From: Bacteroidales bacterium | GTDB lineage: Bacteria; Bacteroidota; Bacteroidia; Bacteroidales; F082 | Direction: 5' to 3' | NCBI GenBank assembly: GCA_017428285.1 | Contig: JAFRRE010000168.1 | Location: 1 to 20,489, forward strand | DNA: 20,489 nt | Shown here: piece by piece, positions 7,321-14,181 of the stretch | How positions within the stretch are numbered: the stretch's first letter is position 1 | How the letters are laid out: each line of letters begins with the position of its first letter | Notes under the pieces: model-generated | The model's database searches: none | Told to the model about the DNA's origin: nothing | What the model saw: only the letters and a program-made list of their open reading frames with translations | Program-made: the position numbers and the translations under genes

Positions 7321-9702
7321 TTATCCAATCACTTCCCAATGTCCACCCTTATCAGGTCCAACACGACGGATAATGCCTTTATCTTGAAGCACTTTGAAAT
7401 GTTTGGCAATTCCACGTGGGTTTAAGTCTAATTGTCTGGCGACTTCTGGAATGGTAACATTGGGATTACTGACGATGATTTCAACGATTGTTTTCTGTGT
7501 ACCTTTCAATGTACTTTTCAATGTACTTTCTTGTGATATTTCTTCCGTTTGATCCTTAAAACCATCCATTATCTGTGGCAAAGGCATATTTCCCTCTTCT
7601 TTTTGATTGACATTTTTGGGACCGCACAGCCCTTCCGCTACCTTCAAAACATACTCAGACAAGCTTTCTTCCACACCAATCTTTTCCTGAAGGTTCTCAT
7701 TCTGCTTCTTGATGGCCGAATAAGTCCGGTCTTTCAATGCACCTATCTCTCCCTCATTCAATCCCAACAGATGCAGGTGGCATAGCGTGAGGTCACTCTG
7801 TTTCAAACCTGGGCATTGGCTCAACAGCATATTGTCAAAACCTTTATAATGTCTTTCCACGGCATCTTTGAGTAACTTGAAATCCTCTTCTTTGAGGCCG
7901 ATGCCATGTTGGAAGGAAGTATCACGGGAGGTGATATGTTTGCCATGCAACAAATCTAGGATACGTTGGCAGATTTCTTCATCCAGGAAAGCCGCACGTT
8001 GTTTCGCCGCTTCTTCGCTTTGTTGTTCCAAGACCTTTTCCAATGCACTTACCTGTGCTTCACGCTGTTGTAGGTTCTGTCGCAATGCTTCTTGTTCCTT
8101 TTGGTAGGCCAACCGCTCTGTTTCCAACTCTTCCTCATGTCGCTTCTTGGTCTTCTCTATCTCTTTTTCCGACAAGTCTTTTTGTGCTCTCAATTCTTCC
8201 TCGTGGCGTTCTTTTGTCTTTGCCATCCATTGTTGGTGCTTCCTTTCCACCTCTTCCAACTGTTGTTCGGTATCCACTTTCAGTTGTCTCAGCTCTTCCT
8301 CATATCTTTTTTTTGTTTCTTCCAATGTCTTGTCAGCTTCAGCTTGCCACAGCTTCAATTCTTTCTCGTGCTCTTGCTCCGTTTCTCCCAACAACCTGTC
8401 AGCTTCTTCTTGCTGCTCTTTCAATAGTTTCTTGCTCTTAAGTTTCGCCAAAACAATGATGAACAAAGCAACCATAATGGCAATAGGTACAATGATGCCA
8501 ATTGTTTTTTTGATAGACATTTCTCGTATTTCCTCAGCTTCTTTCTTCTGTTTTTGATCCATGTATTCCTTGAATAAATCTTCAAGTTTTGAGACCAAAG
8601 CTTTACTATTTCCTTCTGTTTTTTTGTATTCAGCCAAGAAATGTATACATTTATCATATTTTTCTCTATCTCCAAAACTGTCATATACAATACGTAAACA
8701 TTCTGCAGCTTGTATTTTTGAAACGACATCCTTAATGTCAAAAAAAGCAGGTTCTAAGTATACTAGGGCAGAGTCATATAATCCCTCTTGAAAGTAAATG
8801 CCACCAATAGCCAAATAACGAGCCAATCTTTCATCTTTGTTATCAACCTGGAGCAAAACTTTTTTTAATGCCCTTAAAGGTTGTTCCATCCCAAAACCAG
8901 ATAGATAATCACAAAAAGATTTACTTGATACAACATTCCTATAAACCAAACTATTGGTGTCTGTTATTTCTTCTAATGCCTTCTCGTAATAGTCTCTTGC
9001 TTTTTCATAATCATTCATCTTATCGTATTGTTTCCCCAAATAGTAAAGATTATTGGGGACACCTTCAGAAGAAGTCGGTTCAATTCTACAAAACATCAGA
9101 GCCCTTTCTCCACAGTCAATGGCAGGATCCATCATAAACTGAGATGAGAAGAGCTCCATAAGGCGATTGTAAGTATAGGTCATAAAAATCGCCTTCTTTC
9201 CAGTCAGTTCATTGTCCTTGAATTTCCCCTCCATCTCCTCCAACGCCTTCAGATATTCTGCACAAGCTTGCACTATATCCCCCTGCTCATAATATCCCAC
9301 ACCATTAATATAATGCACTCGCGCATCCAAAAACACATTTCGTTTTATTTGAGGCGCAGTACGTGTGGTTGCCGTCAGTGAATCAAAATAATCCACAGCC
9401 TTCAACAAATCCCCCCTGTTGGACTGTTCATAATCTTTCTTATAAAGCAGTTCCGAGATTAGCAGCTGAACATAATGCCCATTAAACTCATCAAGAGATT
9501 TCACCTCTGGGCTAGCCACAAACTGTTTCAGCACCGCCAGAGCGCTATCTGGCTGCCGCCACATGAGGCTATCAATGGCAGCCAACTCAGGTAACGGCTT
9601 CTCCATCGGCTCCACAACTTTCTCCTTTGGGTCACAAGCCACCATCAACGCCATCAAAGCAATCCATAGCCATATCCTGATGAGATGTATATGCTTTTTC
9701 AT
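7321..9702 (-). CDS. membrane-tethered regulator: lipobox, TPR-like repeats, TM helix, coiled coil, winged helix
   Basis: 793 aa. A signal sequence with lipobox LMVAC (Cys23) is followed by helical TPR-like repeats to about residue 390 (for example NLYYLGKQYDKMNDYEKARD, and VHYINGVGYYEQGDIVQACA). One membrane segment (about 400-420, IIVPIAIMVALFIIVLAKLK) comes next. A long charged coiled coil runs from about 425 to 575. Then comes a helical region (DLTLCHLHLLGLNEGEIGAL) like the degenerate LuxR-type end of Bacteroidetes TPR regulators. The C-terminal winged helix lies at about 727-793 (VTIPEVARQLDLNPRGIAKH recognition region, then the KGIIRRVGPDKGGHW wing). Predicted topology is TPRs outside the inner membrane and coiled coil plus DNA-binding domain inside. 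The ATG at 9702 is chosen because the upstream in-frame start would add 24 residues before the signal peptide. The target genes are unknown; the adjacent 129-aa secreted protein and lipoproteins are candidates. Confidence 0.85.
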   Translation of the reverse strand: MKKHIHLIRIWLWIALMALMVACDPKEKVVEPMEKPLPELAAIDSLMWRQPDSALAVLKQFVASPEVKSLDEFNGHYVQLLISELLYKKDYEQSNRGDLLKAVDYFDSLTATTRTAPQIKRNVFLDARVHYINGVGYYEQGDIVQACAEYLKALEEMEGKFKDNELTGKKAIFMTYTYNRLMELFSSQFMMDPAIDCGERALMFCRIEPTSSEGVPNNLYYLGKQYDKMNDYEKARDYYEKALEEITDTNSLVYRNVVSSKSFCDYLSGFGMEQPLRALKKVLLQVDNKDERLARYLAIGGIYFQEGLYDSALVYLEPAFFDIKDVVSKIQAAECLRIVYDSFGDREKYDKCIHFLAEYKKTEGNSKALVSKLEDLFKEYMDQKQKKEAEEIREMSIKKTIGIIVPIAIMVALFIIVLAKLKSKKLLKEQQEEADRLLGETEQEHEKELKLWQAEADKTLEETKKRYEEELRQLKVDTEQQLEEVERKHQQWMAKTKERHEEELRAQKDLSEKEIEKTKKRHEEELETERLAYQKEQEALRQNLQQREAQVSALEKVLEQQSEEAAKQRAAFLDEEICQRILDLLHGKHITSRDTSFQHGIGLKEEDFKLLKDAVERHYKGFDNMLLSQCPGLKQSDLTLCHLHLLGLNEGEIGALKDRTYSAIKKQNENLQEKIGVEESLSEYVLKVAEGLCGPKNVNQKEEGNMPLPQIMDGFKDQTEEISQESTLKSTLKGTQKTIVEIIVSNPNVTIPEVARQLDLNPRGIAKHFKVLQDKGIIRRVGPDKGGHWEVIG

Positions 9703-9740
9703 TATTATATGTATTATGAGCAGATTTAGTTTACATAAAA

Positions 9741-9815
9741 GACGCGTGACTGCGAGACACGAGACGCGAGACAATCGGGGCTTGTCCCGTGTCCCGAAGT
9801 CCCGTGTCCCGAGTC
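9741..9815. repeat. GAGAC/GTCCC repeat block forming a hairpin in the regulator's leader
   Basis: The block has two halves. The left half repeats CGAGAC-type units (9753-9773). The right half holds the 14-mer GTCCCGTGTCCCGA twice, at 9784-9797 and 9799-9812. On the minus-strand RNA, arm 9796-9783 pairs with arm 9773-9760 over 14 positions around a 9-nt loop, using G-U wobbles and one mismatch. It lies between the candidate -7 box at 9870 and the ATG at 9702. It resembles a dispersed intergenic repeat, but I cannot confirm copies elsewhere. Confidence 0.7.
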
Positions 9816-9869
9816 AAAAACATACAGTTTAATTTTGAAAAGTTACTTATTTAAATATTTACACGTGTG

Positions 9870-9877
9870 CAAAAATA
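9870..9877 (-). promoter_or_regulatory. candidate -7 box for the TPR/winged-helix regulator gene
   Basis: The minus strand reads TATTTTTG, an exact TAnnTTTG match. No clear -33 TTTG lies at the usual distance. It sits in a 17-nt stretch (9869-9885) repeated exactly upstream of the 889-aa gene. Use of this box gives a leader of about 155 nt that includes the repeat hairpin. Confidence 0.5.
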
Positions 9878-9936
9878 GTAAAAATCACCCAATTAACTCT
9901 GTTGATAATTTTGTTGACAAAAAAATGAAGAATTAA

Positions 9937-9969
9937 TTTGCGCTGTGAAACCAAAATGCTATACCTTTG
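9937..9969 (+). promoter_or_regulatory. Bacteroidetes housekeeping promoter of the riboswitch-nrdDG operon
   Basis: TTTG at 9937-9940 and TACCTTTG at 9962-9969 are separated by 21 nt, an excellent match to the TTTG / TAnnTTTG consensus. Transcription would start at about 9976, right at the first base-paired part of the cobalamin riboswitch. Confidence 0.88.
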
Positions 9970-9974
9970 CAAAA

Positions 9975-10178
9975 CAAGGTTCTTGGGAGAAGATGAAAAG
10001 GGAACCCCGTGAAAATCAGGGACTATACCCGTAGCTGTGAGCTCTGAAACATGCCGAACACCCCATGCCACTGTCCGACCACGAGGACGGGAAGGCCGTT
10101 CGGAAGGGAGTAAGTCAGAAGACCTGCCTTGTGAACTGAAGCATGCCCACCCTCGGGATAAGGGAAACATGCCGAACC
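9975..10178 (+). promoter_or_regulatory. cobalamin (B12) riboswitch upstream of nrdDG
   Basis: The conserved core blocks appear in order: GGGAGAAGATGAAAAGGGAA (from 9985), CGTGAAAATCAGGGAC, CCCGTAGCTGTGA (from about 10028), ATGCCACTGT (from about 10065), GACGGGAAGGC (from about 10086), and the B12 box AGTCAGAAGACCTGCC (10113-10128). GGTTC at 9978-9982 can close the aptamer with GAACT (10133-10137) or with GAACC (10174-10178), a possible switching choice. A hairpin GCATGCCC/GGG-CATGC (10141-10172) follows the aptamer. Known members of this class turn off the downstream gene when cobalamin binds. The next gene, nrdD, starts 65 nt after the end given here. Confidence 0.93.
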
Positions 10179-10201
10179 ATTGAAAACGACAACTATACTA
10201 G

Positions 10202-10218
10202 GCATCATTTTTTGATGC
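10202..10218 (+). promoter_or_regulatory. small hairpin in the nrdD leader, possible expression platform
   Basis: GCATCA (10202-10207) and TGATGC (10213-10218) enclose five T, 25 nt before the nrdD ATG. There is no following T-tract, so it is not a simple terminator. GGCAT at 10201-10205 could instead pair with the ATGCC of the preceding GAAACATGCCGAAC copy (10169-10173), suggesting alternative structures. This is inference from base pairing only. Confidence 0.45.
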
Positions 10219-10243
10219 AACAAACAGAAAACGAGCACATTAT

Positions 10244-12355
10244 ATGAGCAACGGAGGATTGTACATTACCAAAAGGGACGGCAAGCAGGAAGCCTTCTCT
10301 TTAGACAAAATCAAAATCGCCATCAGCAAAGCTTTTCTCGCCTCAGGCTTCTACGCCACCGATGAGGATTTGAACTCCATCTTGAGCCGCGTCCGCGTGA
10401 CCAACGGCATCACCGTGGAGGAAATCCAAAACCAGGTGGAGACGGCATTAATGGCGGAACAGTATTACACTGTAGCCAAAAACTATATCCTATACCGCCA
10501 AAAGCACACCGAAGACCGTGAGATCCGCGAGAAAATCGACTTCCTGAGCAACTATGTCAACGCTTCGAACGCCGCCACCGGCTCGAAGTACGACGCCAAC
10601 GCCAATGTGGAGAAGAAAAACATCGCCACTTTGATTGGTGAGTTGCCCAAGTCGAGCTTCATCCGCATCAACCGCCGCCTGCTGACGGACCGTATCAAGG
10701 AAGTGTTTGGCAAAGAACTTGCCGACCGTTACCTCTATTTGCTCAACAACCATTTTATCTACAAGAACGATGAGACCAGTCTGGCCAACTACTGCGCCTC
10801 CATCACCATGTATCCTTGGCTTAACGAAGGCACGGCTTCCATTGGCGGCAATTCAACCGCCCCCACTAAACTGCGTTCTTTCTGCGGCGGCTTTATTAAT
10901 ATGGTGTTCATGGTCTCATCGCAATTGTCGGGTGCCTGCGCCACGCCAGAGTTCCTGATGTACATGAACTACTTCATCGCCAAGGACTACGGCCAAGACT
11001 ATTACAAACGCGCCGACGAAGTGGTCGACTTTTCGTTGAAACCACGCACCATCGACAAGGTCATTACCGACTGCTTCCAGCAAATCGTCTATTCCTTGAA
11101 CCAACCTGCTGGCGCAAGGAATTACCAATCGGTGTTCTGGAACATCGCTTACTATGACAAGAATTATTTTGAGTCGCTGTTCGGCAACTTCTACTTCCCC
11201 GATGGCACCCAACCCGATTGGGAGTCGCTAAGTTGGCTCCAAAAACGCTTTATGAAATGGTTCAATGCCGAGCGTTTGAGAAGCGTGCTTACCTTCCCCG
11301 TGGAAACGATGGCGTTGCTCTCGAAAGACGGTGATGTCATCGACCAGGAATGGGGCGACTTCACCGCAGAGATGTATGCCGAAGGACACTCCTTCTTCAC
11401 CTACCTCAGCGACAACGCTGACTCACTTTCTTCGTGCTGCCGTCTGCGCAACGAAATCCAGGACAACGGCTTCAGTTACACCCTCGGTGCCGGTGGTGTG
11501 TCCACTGGATCTAAGAGTGTGCTGACCATCAACCTGAACCGTTGCATCCAGTATGCTGCACGCAACAACATGCACTATCTTACCTTCCTCGAGGAAATCG
11601 TCGACCTCTGTCACAAAGTGCAGATTTGCTACAACGAGAACCTGAAGGATCTGCAGAAAAAGGGTATGTTACCACTGTTTGACGCGGGTTACATTAATCT
11701 TGGTCGCCAGTATCTTACCATTGGCGTAAACGGCCTTGTGGAAGCTGCTGAATTCTTAAAAATCAAGATCTCTGACAACCCAGAATATGAAAAGTTTGTG
11801 CAGGATGTACTCGGGCTCATCGAGCGTTACAACAAAAAGTACTACTCGAAAAAAGACGGCCTGATGTTCAACTGCGAGATGATTCCCGCCGAGAATGTGG
11901 GCGTGAAACACGCCAAGTGGGACAAGGAGGATGGTTACGAGGTTCACCGCGATTGCTACAACAGCTATTTCTACATCGTGGAAGACCCCAATACCAATGT
12001 CCTCGACAAGTTCCGCCTCCACGGCGAGAAGTACATCAAGCACCTCACCGGCGGCTCGGCGCTCCACTGTAACTTAGAGGAACACCTCACCAAGGAACAG
12101 TACCGCCAGCTGCTGCGTGTGGCTGCCCGCGAAGGCTGCAACTACTTCACCTTCAACATCCCGAATACAATCTGCAACGACTGCGGCCACATCGACAAGC
12201 GTTACCTAAAGGAATGCCCCGAGTGCCACAGCCACAACATCGACTACCTGACCCGCATCATCGGTTACCTGAAGCGCGTCAGCAATTTCAGCGAGCCTCG
12301 CCAAGAGGAAGCCGCCCGCCGTTATTATGGAAAAATGGAGATGGACAGATGTTAA
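10244..12355 (+). CDS. nrdD: anaerobic (class III) ribonucleoside-triphosphate reductase
   Basis: 703 aa, the usual NrdD length. It reduces ribonucleotides to deoxyribonucleotides in the cytosol under anaerobic conditions, using a glycyl radical installed by NrdG. The N-terminal ATP cone is visible at about residues 5-95 (YITKRDGKQEAFSLDKIKIA), the allosteric activity-control domain. A CCRL motif at Cys398-Cys399 belongs to the active-site region. Four zinc cysteines lie at 644, 647, 658 and 661. The glycyl radical site is Gly674 in RIIGYLKRVSNFS. The ATG at 10244 fits the ATP-cone start. The leader carries a cobalamin riboswitch, so expression should fall when B12 is plentiful. The last 7 bp overlap nrdG, indicating tight co-translation. 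Codon usage is GC-richer than in the AT-rich lipoprotein cluster to the left. Confidence 0.98.
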   Translation: MSNGGLYITKRDGKQEAFSLDKIKIAISKAFLASGFYATDEDLNSILSRVRVTNGITVEEIQNQVETALMAEQYYTVAKNYILYRQKHTEDREIREKIDFLSNYVNASNAATGSKYDANANVEKKNIATLIGELPKSSFIRINRRLLTDRIKEVFGKELADRYLYLLNNHFIYKNDETSLANYCASITMYPWLNEGTASIGGNSTAPTKLRSFCGGFINMVFMVSSQLSGACATPEFLMYMNYFIAKDYGQDYYKRADEVVDFSLKPRTIDKVITDCFQQIVYSLNQPAGARNYQSVFWNIAYYDKNYFESLFGNFYFPDGTQPDWESLSWLQKRFMKWFNAERLRSVLTFPVETMALLSKDGDVIDQEWGDFTAEMYAEGHSFFTYLSDNADSLSSCCRLRNEIQDNGFSYTLGAGGVSTGSKSVLTINLNRCIQYAARNNMHYLTFLEEIVDLCHKVQICYNENLKDLQKKGMLPLFDAGYINLGRQYLTIGVNGLVEAAEFLKIKISDNPEYEKFVQDVLGLIERYNKKYYSKKDGLMFNCEMIPAENVGVKHAKWDKEDGYEVHRDCYNSYFYIVEDPNTNVLDKFRLHGEKYIKHLTGGSALHCNLEEHLTKEQYRQLLRVAAREGCNYFTFNIPNTICNDCGHIDKRYLKECPECHSHNIDYLTRIIGYLKRVSNFSEPRQEEAARRYYGKMEMDRC

Positions 12356-12849
12356 AGTATGCTAATTTTGATATCGTCTTTCAGGAAGTTCCTGAAGAGG
12401 TGACGCTTGCCATTAATATCTCCAACTGTCCCAACCAATGTCCTGGTTGCCACAGCAAGTATTTGTGGGAAAACAAAGGCAACCCATTAGACACCAAAGA
12501 GTTATATCGCCTTGTGGAACAATACAAGACGGGCATCACCTGCGTGTGTTTCATGGGCGGCGACAACGAACCCGAGTCGGTGGCTCAATTGGCCAACCAA
12601 GTGAAAAAAGACTACGGGGTCAAAGTGGCTTGGTATTCCGGCAAGAACGACCTGCCACAAAATGTCTCCACCGACCATTTCGACTACATCAAGTTAGGCC
12701 GATATGTAGCTGAATTGGGCGCCTTGGACAGCGCCACCACCAACCAGCGCATGATGAAACGCCTGGCTGATGGGCGTGTGAAGGACATCACGGAGTGGTT
12801 CCGAAAGAACAAGAAAGTCACAGAGGTAGAAAAAAATCCGGCAGAGTGA
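12349..12849 (+). CDS. nrdG: anaerobic ribonucleotide reductase activating protein (radical SAM)
   Basis: 166 aa, normal NrdG size. It uses a [4Fe-4S] cluster and S-adenosylmethionine to generate the glycyl radical on NrdD. The cluster ligands are Cys27, Cys31 and Cys34 in NCPNQCPGCHSKYLW, the CxxxCxxC motif of radical SAM activases. A glycine-rich SAM-contact region (CVCFMGGDNEPE) follows at about residues 65-76. The ATG at 12349 overlaps the end of nrdD by 7 bp. A longer frame opening at 12214 is rejected because its extra 45 codons lie inside nrdD and read as low-quality Pro/Arg/His-rich sequence. It falls under the upstream B12 riboswitch with nrdD, and its stop codon lies inside the terminator hairpin loop. 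Confidence 0.97.
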   Translation: MLKYANFDIVFQEVPEEVTLAINISNCPNQCPGCHSKYLWENKGNPLDTKELYRLVEQYKTGITCVCFMGGDNEPESVAQLANQVKKDYGVKVAWYSGKNDLPQNVSTDHFDYIKLGRYVAELGALDSATTNQRMMKRLADGRVKDITEWFRKNKKVTEVEKNPAE

Positions 12850-12866
12850 TTCTGTCGGATTTTTTT
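12831..12866 (+). terminator. bidirectional terminator overlapping the nrdG stop codon
   Basis: AATCCGGCAGA (12835-12845) pairs with TCTGTCGGATT (12851-12861) with one G-U pair, extended by an A run (12831-12836) and a T run (12860-12866). The nrdG TGA (12847-12849) is in the 5-nt loop. The flanking A and T runs also let it stop the convergent minus-strand gene that ends at 12909. Confidence 0.9.
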
Positions 12867-12908
12867 GTCATTCCATTGCTGAGCCATGGCTCGTCGAGGT
12901 TCAACAAG

Positions 12909-14120
12909 TTATTCTTTTACAAATCCCTCACCATTCCAAAGATATTTCGGTGTTTTGTCACCTCTATAAGAACTCCATCTAGTTTCATCCATACCCGCGT
13001 AAGTCTCCTCGCAATCGTAAGGATAAAGCTCAACATTCAAAAAAAGAGGTGGTGTGAAATCAAAATTGACATGGTAAAATGGAGCCTTGTCATAATAGTT
13101 CTCTTTAAAATCGGCGATTTCAGCTTTGTATGGATCTGTTTTCGAAGGATTGAGCAACAACTCCAATTCAGGCAATGGCAAAATGTCCGATATGGTATCG
13201 AAAACGCCATCCTTATAAGTGTGAGTAGAGTAAGTATAGCTCCCTGCACAGCCTGGACCAGCAAAACAACTTTCGGATATTACAAGGAATCCGCCATCCT
13301 TCAATGGATAACAATAAACGCCTTCACTAGAGTAGCAACCTTCACAACCAGGATCGTAACCACCTGAGTAAGAAAGAGGATAGTAGCCCGACGCTTCTTC
13401 AATGTTGGGGAATCGTTGTGTGAAGATATCTTCCGCAATCGTTGCTGTTTCCAGAGGTTGGAGGACAAACTTTTCGCCATCCCATTGGTACACGATATCT
13501 CTCATAAGTTCCAAATCACTCTCTCCCCATTGCTCACAGCCGTTGCCCTTGGCACTGACGATAAGTGCGCCATTATCTTTAAGACCATAAAGAAGATACC
13601 ATTGGGGGTGTTTGTTGTACTGAGCAATAATGTCTTGAACTTGCGCCTCGCGTCCTTTGCATTTCTCGCTGTCGAGCATGAGACGCATCTCAGGCACAGG
13701 CAAGATGTTACCTACTTTGTTGATTTCTCCGTTTTTGCAAATGAAGGTACTATCATACCATTCCATAGTCGCCTCACATTGCGAATTGTAACTGTACATC
13801 GCCATATAACCGCCGTCTTTCATCGGCAAGGCGTAACTATCCTCATTGATTTCGCAGAATTGTTCCTCTATCTCGTATGAATCGTAGACATGATAAACCT
13901 GCTGGTCAGGTGTTTGGGGAAGGTTTTTTACAAACTCGAAGAAACTGTTGGGAACGCTCGGAAGCTGATACATGTCATCATCTTCTTCAGTCGCTTCCAC
14001 ATTTTCCGTTGTTACTGTGTCAACGGTCGGTTGATTGTTACTGCTGTTGTGGTTTCCCTTTCCTGCGCAACCGAAGAGGATGAGTGCGGAGAGGGATAGG
14101 ATTAGGATTTGTTTTTTCAT
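12909..14120 (-). CDS. lipoprotein with a tandemly duplicated unknown domain
   Basis: 403 aa. The signal peptide has lipobox ILFGC (Cys18), followed by a Ser/Asn/Thr/Glu-rich linker to about residue 50. Two copies of one domain follow. Copy 1 (about 90-220) contains YALPMKDGGYMAMYS, GNILPVPEMRLMLDSEK and a terminal YQWDGEKFV. Copy 2 (about 265-402) contains YCYPLKDGGFLVISES, SDILPLPELELLLNPSK and a terminal YLWNGEGFV. The shared order (PxKDGG strand, Cys, ILPxPExxLxL helix, WxGExFV strand) shows internal duplication. The 'W.G..FV' end is common in solute-exposed Bacteroidetes domains, but I recognise no named family. It is convergent with nrdDG and lies downstream of proS, from which it is separated by a perfect palindrome. 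Function is unknown. Confidence 0.75.
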   Translation of the reverse strand: MKKQILILSLSALILFGCAGKGNHNSSNNQPTVDTVTTENVEATEEDDDMYQLPSVPNSFFEFVKNLPQTPDQQVYHVYDSYEIEEQFCEINEDSYALPMKDGGYMAMYSYNSQCEATMEWYDSTFICKNGEINKVGNILPVPEMRLMLDSEKCKGREAQVQDIIAQYNKHPQWYLLYGLKDNGALIVSAKGNGCEQWGESDLELMRDIVYQWDGEKFVLQPLETATIAEDIFTQRFPNIEEASGYYPLSYSGGYDPGCEGCYSSEGVYCYPLKDGGFLVISESCFAGPGCAGSYTYSTHTYKDGVFDTISDILPLPELELLLNPSKTDPYKAEIADFKENYYDKAPFYHVNFDFTPPLFLNVELYPYDCEETYAGMDETRWSSYRGDKTPKYLWNGEGFVKE

Positions 14121-14142
14121 GTTGTTTATTTTTTTAAATAAT

Positions 14143-14170
14143 GTAGAGACGTAGCGCGCTACGTCTCTAC
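14143..14170. repeat. perfect 28-bp palindrome (dispersed intergenic type)
   Basis: GTAGAGACGTAGCG (14143-14156) is followed at once by its exact reverse complement (14157-14170). The GTAGAGACG / CGTCTCTAC ends match palindromic repeats scattered through many bacterial genomes, including Bacteroidetes and cyanobacteria, as I recall them. It lies 11 bp after the proS stop and 22 bp before the next start codon, so it may act as the proS terminator. Confidence 0.8.
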
Positions 14171-14181
14171 AAAGGTTTTCA

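Noticed and set aside
8043..8557. Several plus-strand frames rich in Ser, Phe, Leu and Cys
   Set aside because: They are the complement of Glu/Lys-rich coiled-coil codons of the 793-aa regulator and have no family resemblance.
12214..12348. Upstream extension of the nrdG frame
   Set aside because: It lies in an alternative frame of nrdD, encodes Pro/Arg/His-rich sequence, and NrdG proteins begin near the ATG at 12349.
12881..12892. 12-bp palindrome GAGCCATGGCTC
   Set aside because: It is short, has no T-tract, and lies beside a clearly better terminator; it may be chance.
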